Shown: in pieces, positions 47,801-60,638 of the stretch | Numbering within the stretch: the first letter of the stretch is position 1 | Layout: the number at the start of each line of letters is the position of its first letter | NCBI GenBank assembly: GCA_029961685.1 | Contig: JARWKL010000007.1 | Span: 6,096,708 to 6,160,707 of the forward strand | DNA: 64,000 nt | Reading direction: 5' to 3' | From: Aristolochia californica | Taxonomy: Eukaryota; Streptophyta; Magnoliopsida; Piperales; Aristolochiaceae | Notes under the pieces: model-generated | What the model was told of the DNA's origin: nothing | The model's database searches: none | What the model saw: only the letters and a program-made list of their open reading frames with translations | Program-made: the position numbers and the translations under genes

Positions 47801-50800
47801 GGAAATGTTCAGGGAGAAGGGGAAGGAGAGAGAATATTTTAGTCATGCAATTTGAAGAAACAAAATGTTGCAGAAATTTAAAACTGGTTAGAAGTTTTTC
47901 TATTACCCTGCAGAAAGATGCCTCAAGTTGTCATGGGGAAGGGCTTATTGTGTATTGAAAATGTGGAAGAAAGTGATGTACTTAGAATTAGACAACTATA
48001 CTGGAATTTTTTTATCCCTGTCTTCTTGAAGCTTGTGAGGAGACTCTCCATGCCAACAAATACGTAGAAAACTTGAGCTTTTCTAGTTTTTCACTGATCG
48101 AAGAAGAAGAAAAAAGCCTCTAGATTCCTAAAAGTCACGTAGCAGTAGGAGACAGAATCATGGCTATCCATTTAACATAAATCTATTTACATTACTGAAC
48201 GATCAAGCCTTGCTTCTCCTTATAGTCAATATCTTTCCCTCTTCATCATGGTCTCCCTCTGGTATGGGATTAAAGAGACATAAAAGAACAGTTTAAAGGC
48301 CATGATCATGGATAGAAACATGGATTATACGATTCATTTTGTTGGAAACCCAAGGTGACAAGAAAATTAGTTGTTAGCTGACTTTTAAAACAATATCATA
48401 AGCTCAGTGACATCCCGAATCAGCTATGACTGTATTTTTTTTATCCCTCAAAAGGGTTTTTTTTTTAGTTGGTCCACCAGACAAGGAAGCTTGGTTGAAC
48501 AAGCAACTCTTCAAATTTCACTGAAAGAAAAATCGTTTCCTTTCGTAAAGAAGGTGCTGACTTGGGTTTTTCTTAATTCTCCCTTCTGTCGGCTGAAAAA
48601 CTTGCATCTGCAGCAAATGAGGTAAGTACCAGGGAAAATTGGGATGAACCAGAAAACCTTCTTCCTCTTGTTTTGATTCAATGTTGCCATTGAGATGACA
48701 CGTATAAAAACCGTTTAAGTTTTCGATATGTCGGGGACGAAGCTTGAAAGACAAGGTAAGGTAATAGCTGCCACTGCGAACACTGGAAACTGGGTTTTCA
48801 AAAAATCTACGCTGGAGTCACTCAAACTTTCACGGACCAAGTGTTAGATTTATTTCTTCTTAGAAGTATTCTGTACTCCGGACTGCTTGCTGTAAGCGTT
48901 TAATTGAGCGGGCCACTTTGAATGAAGAAAATGATGGAAGAGAACTGAGAAAAAGTTTCCCCATTAATGAAAAAGATTTAAACAGGCCGTGAGCTACAAG
49001 GCAAAGCATTTTTTTCCCAGATTAAAATGGAAGACTATCGCTGTCTTGGTAGTTAAACTTTGATCGTGCAAAATTATTACAAAAGGCGTTTCATGAAGGC
49101 TCAGACAGGCTTCTTTCAATTTACGGGCTCTGTCCCGTAGCTCCTAAATGCATTGCAGCCAATTCCACCCCAATGAACGACAAAAGGGAAGAGACAAGCC
49201 ACCAACGAATGCCGTTGACGCATTCCATGAAGCTCCCGAGACAACAACAAAGGCCTCAACATCACAGCATTGCGACCCTGTGTTGGGTTTGGTTGCAGAA
49301 GAAGAAGTGCGTCAGCCATGAAAGAGAAAAAGGAAGAATGTCTCCAAGTTTACAAGGGTAGAGGAGATTTAGGGCGACGGCTGCACCAACTTCCCCTCTA
49401 ACCATCCCTGTAGGTCAAAAATGTCACATCCTCTGTTGTACAAATCTCGGCCCCTTTGGTATAGTGAAAATTCGATGTTACATGTACCCCATAACATTAT
49501 TTAATAACTGGGTGTATCATTTCGTCTCTACCATCTCAATGAGACACCCATCCCCCACCTAAATCCAATGGCTACCAAGCCGACAAAATTGACAAACACG
49601 ATCGAACACGATCAAACCCATTGTCGATCGTGATCAACTGCCAAAGATTAACTACGTCAGCTAGTCTTAGTCCACTAAATGCATCATTAACTTAACCAAG
49701 AGGTCCACCATTTTTTTTTTTGTGACATCTAATATAGAGAATGTGAAGCATGAGGTGGCTTGATCTTCTCTTCAAACAGGGATTTGATGAATAAATATAA
49801 ATGGCCTTCACCTATGAGAATCGCAGTTGGTTAGGGTGGGAAGCCCGTCACACCCACGTGGAAAGAGACCATTACCCCTTAGATTTTTTTTCCCATAAAG
49901 CTTAGGTCTATTTATGTTAAGCTAAGGTTCGATTTACTAACCCCAAACATGAAACTCGAAGATTTCGCCATGTCATGAATGATTGATGGTAAATGAGAGA
50001 AGAAAATAACAGGTTTGACGATGGATGAGTCATGAAGAATTTAGGGTTTTCTACAGTTGCTGAAGTAACCGTGAGTAAGAAATTCTACTGAATAGCGTAT
50101 CTGCTTTGATTATCTGCAGTACTGCGGCTGATGCGGCTGAAAAGACTTTTTTTTTTTTCGACGAGGCTCACGTATTAGAAACAGAGAAACCGAATTGGTT
50201 TTTTAATCTTAACTTTGTTTTGATTTTTAACGCTAAAACATGACCCATCTGGCTCTCTGTTTTAGAACTAGTTATGCTGTTCCAATCTCCTTATCCATTT
50301 ACTTACGAGCTATTATTTATTATTAGCGTTCGAGTTTTCTGGGATTAATTCTGTTACTGAATCCAATCCAAAACCTCTGTTGGATTTTCCCGTCGGTGAC
50401 CTTCGAGCTAAATATTGAATTTGAGCACGTAAAAAGGGGTTAATTAAAGAAGTGTCTGTGTCTGTAAGTGCTTGGAGTCTAGGGTTTGAGTTAAAACGAA
50501 GAGAGAGCCATGAAAGGGGGGCCGACGTAACTTGGAAAATTCAAGGGTGACGAAATTGCGTGCATGGGTTTGATATCTCCGTCCGGGCATCGTGTGACAC
50601 GCGTAGTTAAACGCTTACGTCCTCACCGAGCTTTCTCTCTCACCTTCTCCTCCCGTCCTTCTGGATACAAAGATGACAGCCAGAACGGTTTTGTTTCTCA
50701 GAGGACCACTTTGCCACTAGGATTCCCTCCGGCTGCCGCCTTTATCCTCTCAATAGAAATCATAGAACCAAGTTACGAACACAGTGTCTCTTTAAGAGTT

Positions 50801-51236
50801 TTTACGATAGTAATTGATGGGTCTGGAAGAAGGAGACAGTGGTGATCCGTTTCCTTTTAAATTAGATAATCGTATCCCAGCTACAATCATTGTAGACATT
50901 CAGTTTAAGCCCTTCCAAATAATGACAGATTGTTTATATTTTTTGCTAAAATTACTTGACAGGAATTGATCACTTACCAGAGATTAATTCTCTCTTTTAA
51001 CAGAGGTACGAGTTTGAACAGCAGGATGCAGCAGAAATGTCCTTCTTTTATTAAAGGAAAAGGACCCACGCTGATTTGAAACGAATTGAAGAGGAAAAAC
51101 TCCATGAAATGAAGAAGGCTTTGACAATTGCAGGAAGACGAGGGCAGTGATTGGAAACTTGTGCGATGGACAGGAGCCATCAGACGCTTTCTTCTGAAAC
51201 TTTAAAAAAAGAAATAAAGAATGGAACATGGGTGTG
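44810..51236. other. Long intergenic region, no gene recognised
   Basis: About 6.4 kb without a supportable gene. It has T runs (45417-45434) and scattered short frames. A minus-strand stretch at about 47480-47400 (LALSTMGLIAGIIAYTNGDQ) is exon-like, with AG before and GT within reach, but matches nothing I know. The part nearest 51236 should be the MYB promoter. Confidence 0.5.
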
Positions 51237-51244
51237 TATAAATA
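51237..51244 (+). promoter_or_regulatory. TATA box of the MYB gene
   Basis: TATAAATA in GTGTGTATAAATACGAC, 72 bp before the ATG. This is a good match to the plant TATA consensus at a plausible distance for a short 5' UTR. Confidence 0.65.
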
Positions 51245-51315
51245 CGACATGAAGTCTGTTTTGGTAGTGAAGTGGGGTTCAAAGGAAGCAGTCACTTCTT
51301 TTAGGAAAGAATAGT

Positions 51316-52551
51316 ATGGGTAGATCCCCCTGCTGCGATGAAAATGGGCTCAAGAAAGGTCCCTGGACGCCGGAAGAGGACCAGAAACTCGTCCAATACA
51401 TTCAGAAGCATGGCCATGGCAGCTGGAGAGCTCTCCCTAAGCTTGCTGGTATAGAGAATTATTGCAATAACATACAAACGTTCTGCATCTTTCGTGTATT
51501 TTGGTTTATATTTTCATTTCCGTGTTACAGACTGTCTGCTGTCTGTCTTATTGAAGTCTTAATCTGCATATTGCAGGGCTTAACAGGTGCGGCAAGAGTT
51601 GCAGGTTGAGATGGACGAACTACTTGCGACCAGATATCAAGAGGGGAAAATTCTGCGCAGAAGAAGAACAGACGATTCTCAATCTCCATTCCATCCTCGG
51701 GAACAAGTAATTCAACGAACTTAAAGATGTTTGAAGTGTTTCAGAAGGTTATAAATCGTCTGTTTGTGTGGATATATGACTGAGTTTGATCTTTTCAACT
51801 TTTGTCTGTCATTACCAGGTGGTCAGCCATTGCAACCCATCTCCCCGGCAGAACTGATAACGAAATAAAAAATTTCTGGAACACCCACCTCAAAAAGAAG
51901 TTAATCCAAATGGGTTTCGATCCAATGACTCATCGGCCTCGAACTGACCTCTTTGCTAGCCTGCCTCACCTGATTTCTCTGGCCAATCTGAGAGAGGTGA
52001 TGGATCAGCATCCTTGGGAAGAACAAGCCATTAAACTACAGGAAGTCATTCAATTGGCCAAGGTTCAGTACCTACACTATCTTCTCCAGTCAGCTGCCTC
52101 AGTGACAAGTAACCACACTACTACCAATAACATTAGCAGTATGACAAATTTGGACGCCATGAATCTTTACAACTCGTCAATTCCTTCACCCAAAGACTCC
52201 ATTTTGATGAGCTCTTCCCCGTTCGAAAATGCCGCCACCTCTTCTTCCCTCGGAGTTGTTCCATGTCCATTACCCAATGACCAGATCCCATGCATTCCTT
52301 TACAAGACCTTCACTTTTCCTGCAACTATCAGCCACCCATGAGCAATGAGATGAACCAAGAGTCCAATTTTACAGGCTTCAGCCCGGGGGAGACCACTCC
52401 CAGATCGCCATTGGTGAATCCATCACTGATCGGAGAGAATTCAGTCAACAACTCTGGGGACGCTTGCAGTACTTCCAGCTATGGCGGAGGTGCCTCCTCC
52501 TTCTGGCCTGAGCTCTTGCTCGAGGAACCCTTCATTCATGAACTTGCTTAA
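51316..52551 (+). CDS. R2R3-MYB transcription factor, MYB53/92/93-like
   Basis: Nuclear DNA-binding regulator. Three exons, 51316-51448, 51577-51706 and 51819-52551, giving 996 nt or 331 residues, with the usual R2R3-MYB intron positions. R2 starts [11 protein letters not shown] and has its three Trp residues (W18, W38, W58 region). R3 starts [17 protein letters not shown], with Phe replacing the first Trp as is normal for plants, then [20 protein letters not shown] and [10 protein letters not shown]. Just after the domain come [37 protein letters not shown] and [13 protein letters not shown], which I associate with the Arabidopsis MYB53/92/93 subgroup. Members of that group regulate suberin and lateral-root development. 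The subgroup call rests on these motifs. Confidence 0.93.
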
Positions 52552-55500
52552 ACAGATACTGTTTAAAACTCTTCGCACTGCACCCAGTTTTACTGTGAAT
52601 TATTTCACTTTTTTTTTCTGTTTGACCTTCTATACGCTCTGTGTATATAGCACGTACACATATGCATTATGTGTACATAATACACTCCTTTATATGAAGA
52701 GAAATCTACAAGAATATGTCATATGTTGGTAGATACTTTCTATGCAAGCTCTCTTTCTCTCTCTAGACTTAGCAGCCTGTGAGTAGGATCCTTTTTTTGC
52801 TTGAGGCTCTGTATTATAAAAATTTAGTCTGGATAAGTTGTTTCAATTTCTTCTGTCAAGGTTCTGCAACTCGCTGAAACTAGTTTTTTTGGGAGATTTC
52901 TGCCACAAACCGTAAGCATATTTCATCTGATGAATCCAAGATCAAGCTAAAAGAAGGTAATCTGTTTCTCTATGGAGTCTTGACCTTGACAAGCAGTTTG
53001 AGTGTCCTATTTGTTCTCCTCTTTCTTTGCTAAACTGTAATTTTCAGTAATGACATTATGAAACGAAAAAAGAAAACAACTTTTCTACTTTCTAGAACTT
53101 GGACCCATCACGATTTTGTTAGTATTTGGAGCAGAAATGCTTTCTGTGTCGGAAGGGTAAAAACCAGATAAGGTGAGTTCTACTTGCTGTGTTTTCCTGC
53201 AGCAAATAAGAGTACTTGTTCTGAGAAAATTGATCAATATTGAATGAGACTGAGACGTAGATTAAATTTCTGTAGGGTTGTACGAAGCTCATTTAGTGGA
53301 CTTCTCAACTGGTTTTTAAAAATGGAAGATGAATTGAGAGAGAGAGAGAGAGAGAGAGGAAGGGGGAGGGGGGGACTTAGTGATATGCAGATAGAGAGTT
53401 GACCTAAGCAATCATGTCAAATGGGTGATGCAGAGGGGTTCTCCATGACAGGGGAGATCAAATATTAATTAAAGCAATAACCAGAACAAAACCAGCCAAA
53501 TCCTTATTAATAACCAATTAACATCAACAGCAGCCAAGTCATTCAAGCAAATATGTGGTGAAAGCTCAAGACAAAAGTCATCACTACTCTCCGTTTGATC
53601 TTGAGAGAAACTCATACTTAAACAAGAAGATGAATAACAATGATATGAAACAAAAATTTCCTCATGAGTGGTTGAATTGATTTCTTTTCTAACAAGGGAT
53701 TGACTGTGGACCTCCAGAATAACTGACCCATTAGGCCAAAATTCAACCCCAACTTCCAAACACATTGAAAAAGAAAAAAAAAATGTCACAATTGGCACAA
53801 TCTTACTGGGTAGAGATTTACAAACCTGGGATTAGAAAGTTAAATCCATTTTAAGGCTCATAATGGGAAAGCTTCACTAAAGTCAAATGAGTCATGGATG
53901 TCAAAGTAATGAAGAAAAGGTGATGTTGGTAGGTATTCTCTTTGCCAATGAGAAAAAAAGGAGAAATTACCACCTAATCTGCTCCCCTGGTTGTTGGATA
54001 CTTCATAACGTTTCATATGTCATGGTATTGAGATTGTAATATGATTAAATAATAGAGAAATATGTAAGGTGTGGTGGGTTGGGAAGCTCTCTAATCAAGA
54101 TTTTCAAAACACAATGACATGAAATTGAATCAATGGTATATGCTACAAGTGCCTAGACATGGTCAATGTGTTGGAGAGATTTTGGATTTTAATAATTCTT
54201 TGTTTTAGGCAGGCCAATATAGTTCAATACATGATATGCATTGATTCATCTATAAAAAAAAAAAAAAAAAAAAAAACTTAAGGGTTCTACTATGGTAAAC
54301 GAAATTTAGGTGACCACCAAGAATTTCTGAGTGTTGTGGGGAACAATTAGTTTAGTCACTTGTTCTTTGAGCAAGTCAAGTTTAGGTTATGGTATTTTTC
54401 ATAAGTGAACTCAATTATTCTCATTGACATTAAAGTACTCTTTATTTACTTGTCCATAAGGCTGCTTTAGATGATACATGACCATGGCTTCTTATGCATG
54501 TTTCATTGGAATACATGTAAAGCCCTTCTCTTTCTGTGTCTCTCTTCCCATTTGTGTATATGTCGACAATAGATCCAAGAAGTCAGTCTTATGATGGTCA
54601 TAAAAACATTGGTCAAAGGGTTGTCCTGGTGAAGATTCCTTGCCACCTGAACATGGTAACAAGCAAAGGAAGTTTACTATTGGATGTGAAATTGGGTCCA
54701 AGGTCTATCCCAAAATGACGAACCAAGTTAGAAAACTTATTTTTCATCTGATAAACCCAAGATCTTTGTACTCACTAATTCATGTGAGACTATGAATACC
54801 TGCTTTGAAACAATTTGAAATGACTAGCCAAGTTAGAATGCCTTTTTTTTCATCTAATATACTCAATACCGTTATACTCACTAATCTATGTGGGACTTCT
54901 TTAACATTGAAAAGGTATATAAATTTGTGGCTTAAAAATTTGCAGATACCTAGCTTACGGAAAGAACAAAATTTAAAAAAAAAAAAAAGATGAATCAAAA
55001 TGAGAAGAAAAATAAGCTCAAAACTCAATTTAGATTTTGAAACCCAGAGTTCTCACTGAAGACTAATTTTTTTGTATACATAAGTATAACGTACGAGAAG
55101 GAGGAGGAGTAGAACCTCTCATGGAATCTTCCATACATGAGAGAAAGAGAGAAGAAGTTAGGGAGAGAAGGGATTTCACACGTGAAATTTTTTGTTAGAT
55201 TAATTAGTTTATCTAATTAGTGATCATCCTTTCCCGATCGTCCTCACCCTCATCAACTTCATCATAATTGCAGCATGAAGTTGTAGTTCATGATAGAAAC
55301 ATATAAGACTAATCAACTACTTACTCTACAAAGATTATTTGGTAAATGTTAAAAAGTATGAAACCATGGTGATCTTGGATCCAGTTTACATAGATTTTGA
55401 TCAGTTTATAATAGCTTATGACATCCACTTGATGAGCAGCATGAATAGTGTTTGTAGGCTTCTTTTCTATTGGGGAGGGAGGTGTTCATTGTCCCAATAT

Positions 55501-55783
55501 GGAGCTTCTGGGTAGGAAAAATAAAGTTGGAAGGGAGCACCAGTGAGCTCAAGCTCAACATGTTTTTAGTCTAAAAGCTCAAGTCTCTAGTCAAACTCAT
55601 TAGCCAAATCAGGCTAGTTGAGCTTAAGCCTTAACTAGCTCAACTCAATGGGTTGCGATTCAACTCTATTTCTTACGATTTAAGCATGAAGAACAATATT
55701 AATTCAAAGAAATGTCACTTCTTCAGAGAGCATTAAATGAAATTTTCAAAAATAAGAAAGAAAAAGATAAAACAGTTCCACGA
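52552..55783. other. MYB 3' flank and intergenic DNA, no gene
   Basis: Holds the MYB 3' UTR, a GA microsatellite (53336-53359) and an A run (54254-54276). Short frames show no domain. Confidence 0.5.
53336..53359. repeat. (GA)n microsatellite
   Basis: An unbroken GA run of about 24 bases, followed by a purine-rich tract to 53375. Confidence 0.9.
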
Positions 55784-57700
55784 GATTGTTGGCCTAAGTG
55801 GCTTCTCAAAAGGGGGTGAATTGAGAATAAAATTTTAGATTTAAGTGCTAGGTGAATTTTCATGATGGTTAAACTTGTAACACGAGGTGAGGAGGGAAGA
55901 AAAGAAGAAGTGGGAGAGAAGAAGAGAGGAGGAAGAGGGAAAAAGGAAAGAGGTCGACGAGTTGGAGAAGAAGAAAGAGAGCACGTGAAGGAAAGTGAGG
56001 GGATTAGGGTTGTGAATCAATATCCTAATCTTCTCCATTACACATATTTATATAAGATCAAAAAGTGAGAAATTACAAGCATTTCCTTCACTCTAACAGG
56101 TGGAGATAAAAGACAAAAAAAAAATAACATGTTTACATCAATACTACTCAAAGTCTTTCATATCTTTCATACATCATAAGGAGGTCAAATTTTTTATTTA
56201 CGTTGTTTTAGTTGTCGTAATCACCGCCCAATAACTATTGCTCAAGAAAATTTCATTAATTAATATGCTCTATTAGTTGAAATTATAAAAGAGGTTGTGA
56301 CTCTCTTTAAGTTAAGTATAATACCCAATTACACTTATCAAATCTCTCACATAGAGATTTTATACAACTATATTTTAGCTCTAGTAGGAATTTCCTTCTA
56401 GACTGAAAGGCTCTAGAAAAATTCTTTGAAGAAAAGTGAAAATACAAAAATAAAATTAAAAACTTGCACCATCTCTTGAGAGAGCCATTCACTAGAAATG
56501 ATTTTGGAGCCTTGGAGCAACTATAGATTCCAAGAAAATGCAAGAGTTTTGAAGGATTTGGCTTAAAATCTTTAATTAGTCTTGCAAATGGATAAGATTC
56601 AAAATTTGCATTTGAAAATCATTTTGAGTGAGTACATTTGCCGCAAATGTTGAAAAAAGACTAAGGGGCAAGTTGAGATCTCTAATTATATGATTCTTAG
56701 CAAAACTAGCCATTTTGCGGTGTTATTCAAAAAGTGGCATAGCATGTTGATCGATCATACATTTCCATTTATCGATCAATCGACCTCCAACGGCTACATT
56801 TTGGAGTTCCTCTGGCCTTATGATCGATCATACTATTTATCAAAGTGAGTTTTTTATGCTTTTGTAGTGGGATGACCCATCAAGTCTTTATACACTAGCT
56901 TGACTTATCTTCGATCGATCAATCATGCCATACATAGGTTGCTTGATCAAACTTTATAACTTCTACCTGCAACATTCTGTATGATCGATCATGCTTACAA
57001 TGGTTGATCAATCAAACCTTTATGCTTACAATTTGCTACCTCTATTTGATCGATCCTTGTAGAGGTTATTGATCATGTTGTTTTAGAGTGTGTATAGTGA
57101 AATGCAAAGCATGATTTAAGCCAATTCTAAATGAATGAAGTATTCCAAAGTATTTGAATGAGCTTTGAAAACATGATTTTGGAGATATTTTGCATGTCTT
57201 ATGCCCCAAAAACAAATTCATATCGAAGGTTCAAAAACTTGATAGCTAATTTCTTTACATTGTTAGAGTTCTTGAGATTTTTCTATTGTGCCTAAACTCT
57301 AGGTCTTCAAAACTTCATTTCTCTCCAAGGTTCTTCTTCAATGTGATTTGAGTCTTCATTTTAGCTCTGTATCGGATTTGTCGACTCTTCCTTATAGACT
57401 TTGTAAGAGAGTCACCTAAAGGAAACACATCTAAAATGCAATAAATATAATTTTGTTAGATTTCTTAGCTTGAGTTTTGTTAGCTTGTAGGTTCTAATCA
57501 AAGCCTTACAATACTTAACTCTGGCCAAGCTTATCCTTCAACTAATTTTTCAACTAAGCTTGCAAGGGAATGTTAGACTAACATGCATTGTAGATCAAGA
57601 ACCAACTCATTACAAAGATCTCCACTTATGTTCAAATTCTCAAGACAATACTTTCCAACATTAAAATTTAAATTATGTACAAATACCTGACTCTTTGATT
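55784..57700. repeat. Repeat-like DNA with a cluster of GATCGATC motifs (possible long LTR)
   Basis: Opens TTGTTGGCCTAAGTGG then AAAAGGGGGTGAATTGAG, similar in style to the LTR-like start at 41189. Between 56748 and 57060 GATCGATC or a one-base variant recurs about seven times. There is no coding potential beyond a purine-rich low-complexity frame at 55862-56068. Classification as an LTR is a guess; no second copy is present in the window. Confidence 0.35.
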
Positions 57701-58740
57701 TTTATATATATTTTCATAGCTAAATTAGAAACTCAAGGAGGTGTCGGGCGTATTTAGAAGTGTTATAATAGAATTATTTTACTAAAAATTCGTACCTAGG
57801 ATATAAGATTTTAGAGTAAATATTTTTATAATATAGAATTCTAGAGTTTATGTCAATGTAACTACTGGAATTCTACAATTAATGTAACAATTGAAATGAA
57901 TAATAGATTATCAAAATAAAAATATCTCAATTAAAACAATAAAATATCTAAAAATAATTAAATATTTTATAAATAAATACATTATTATTAGTCAATTTAT
58001 TAAACATTGTTACTATCTAAATAATATAAATTTCACACTATATAATAATTCAATCAATTAAATAGTTCATTTTGATTTATTTAAAAATAAATTTAATCAA
58101 GAGTTTTTAAATTATATTCACTAAATAAATATGTTACTTTAAGTTATTTTTGATTTAATTAAATATTTTATAATAATGACTACTCATTAGTTAAACTTAT
58201 TAAAAGAGTCATTGCTTTTTAGTGTTTAAGTAGTTCAACCTTAATAATATATAACAATATGTATATGAAATATTTTTTCATTCAAGTAAAATAAAATTAA
58301 AGTACAAACATGCTATTTTAAATAAAAAGTAATTAATTATGTTATTTTTAATAAATTTTATTAAATTATTATTTAAAAAATAGAAGAGAGTATTCTTTGT
58401 TCTTGCTCAGAAGGAAAGGAGCCTGAAGGCCCTCCTCCTCCTAATAGAAGATGGTGGAAGGCCATTCCCCTCCTACTCATTTATGGAATAGCCACCTCCT
58501 TCAAAGAGAGGAAGAGAAGGGCAACGAACCCTCCGGTCTGTTGTCTGTTCTGAATTTAACCTGACCCACACCTACAAAAGTACCCAACCAAGAAGACCTA
58601 TTGGGCTGTCCAATGTAATTATGTTTAAGTCCAATAAAAAGCCCACAGCCCAGTAGCGCTCAAATCCTCGCACCGGAACCTTCCCGCTTCGTTTACGCCA
58701 GGGTATATTCAGAACCGACCGGCGTTAAAGAGGTAGTTGA
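57701..58740. other. Very AT-rich spacer
   Basis: Dominated by A/T up to about 58385, then normal composition forming the upstream region of the next gene. No feature recognised. Confidence 0.5.
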
Positions 58741-58901
58741 CCGACGTCAGGGACATTGAATGCGTGGCAATGGAAAGGGATCAATCATTCTCTGCTTCTG
58801 CTCCGATCTCCAGATAAGAATGATGTTAGAGATGATGAAAACCTAATACAACGATTTTTATCCACTCTTCCTTCTCGGGAAGGACCTTCCGACGAGATTT
58901 C

Positions 58902-60638
58902 ATGGGAAGCGATGCAGTCCTCCGCTCATCGCTCGTTTTCCTTGCTGCCCTGGTGGTGCTCGTCGGCTTCTGCACTTTCTCGTTGAAGAAGATGTTTGCC
59001 ACTTACGTCTTCGGCCTCCTTGCGATCGCGGGGGTTGTTTTGCCGGATTGGGAATTCTTCGATAGGGATTTCAAAGAGTGGTTTTCGCCTTTGCCGTTCG
59101 ATAAAAGGAACAGAAATTCAGTTGGAAATTCTACTGCCATAAGGTGCGAATTCTATCTACTTTCTTGGTGAAGTACCTTGTTCTTTGGTTGGAGCGAAAC
59201 AATTCTAGTCACTCATGGCGGTGAAAAATCATTTGAAAGTCTTACTCTTGAGTCTGAAACATAGCTTGGTGGAGCTTGGCGATCATTACGGAACTGTGAT
59301 TTGAGTTCTTGGAACGTCTATTGCTGAATTGATTTAAAGGGCACACTCAAGGAGTCCAAAGCAGGATAATCAAACAATTAAATTCAACAGATAGGAGAAA
59401 TCTAAAAATCTTCTTACCCAGATAATCTTCTAGATCAGTTTTGTAGTTTAAGCTCCAATAACTGCTTAAATCAGTGCTTCCAGCCTCTATGTTGAGGAGC
59501 TTTTGATCGTTTTTACACTGGAAATAGATGAACCACCTCCGGAATAAATTCAAAACTTGGCTCGAACTTCTCTTGCCGGTGAGTCTCTTTGCCCACCAAA
59601 AAATGAACGAAAAATTACTATGAGATATCGAAGAATTTGGTTGATTCAAGGGTGTAAATTTACTTTCTTTGAAACAGATGGACCCTATCATTAAATGTGG
59701 TGGGATGGGTGATAGCAAAAGATTATGATGGAGTAAAGAGTGTCAGATGGGTAGCTGTACTCGGCTCACCTGTATTTTTGGTTGTTCAATATAAAGCTTT
59801 CCAGCTCAAGCATTTATGTCCAAGCTCTGCTGTCTGCGTACTCATAAAGGGCAGTTAGGTTCTGCTTAAAAAAACTTGTTAATGGGCATAATCTCATAGA
59901 CGTTAATGTCATGAAAAAATTTTATGCTTGCTAGTTGGAAAAAAAACTTCGTTCTTGTTTAGCTAATAAAAAAGAACTCCTTTTTGACTAATCGTGTTAT
60001 GATGGATCAGAACTCAACTTTACTATGATATCAAAGCAGTACATCTATTATGTTGGATCAGTTCATGCCTTATTCTTTTTGCCCCATATTTTTGTTGTTT
60101 ATGTCTCACACTCATTATCAGTAATTTGTTATAAACATGGAACAAGCATCAGTGGAAATAATCCCACATAATTTAATGTTAAAAAAATCATTTGATTACT
60201 AGTTGGAAAAAAAAATTCCAACTTTTGTTACTCATTTGGGATAGAGATAGACCCAAGTTTAACAAATCTTCCCTAAAAGACATAAATTCTTAACTACATT
60301 GAAGAACCAAAGCTTTGTTTAGGAAAAACTTCAATCAAACATGAGCAAATTCTGTCTGAAACCAATATTTGGTGTTACTGAGAGCATAGCATGACTCTGA
60401 CATAAAAGCAAAACCCCCTTATTAACATGGATGCTTGAATACTTCTTTCAGTATCTGAATTTATTTTAGGGTTCTACCCTGTTTTTCATTTGAGATTGTG
60501 AAACCCAAAGCTGTTGCTTGGAGTTTTTAAAATGGCTTACTCTTGTGCAGGTTTAAACTATATCCAGGGAGACTAGTTTTGTACACTACTATCTATAGTT
60601 TTGGTTTGTACAAATGGTGGAAGTTCATAACCAACTAA
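58902..60638 (+). CDS. Small membrane protein, SPC12-like (DTM1-type)
   Basis: Two exons, 58902-59143 and 60551-60638, joined by a 1407-bp GT-AG intron: 330 nt, 109 residues. Starts MGSDAVLRSSLVFLAALVVL. Hydrophobic spans are at about 8-26 and 31-48, then LPDWEFFDRDFKEW, a polar loop, and a C-terminal hydrophobic stretch in RLVLYTTIYSFGLYKWWKF. The pattern of two close membrane spans followed by PDWEFFDRD resembles the plant proteins annotated as signal peptidase complex-like DTM1, an ER membrane protein needed for tapetum development in rice. That link is from memory of the family, so the name is tentative. The gene model itself is well supported. Confidence 0.75.

Noticed and set aside
51449..51609. 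MYB exon 1 continuing through the intron
   Set aside because: Reading on breaks the R2 repeat. Splicing at 51448/51577 restores [18 protein letters not shown] exactly.
59347..59718. 123-codon minus-strand open frame
   Set aside because: It lies inside the intron of the DTM1-like gene, on the opposite strand, with no domain and no splice partner.
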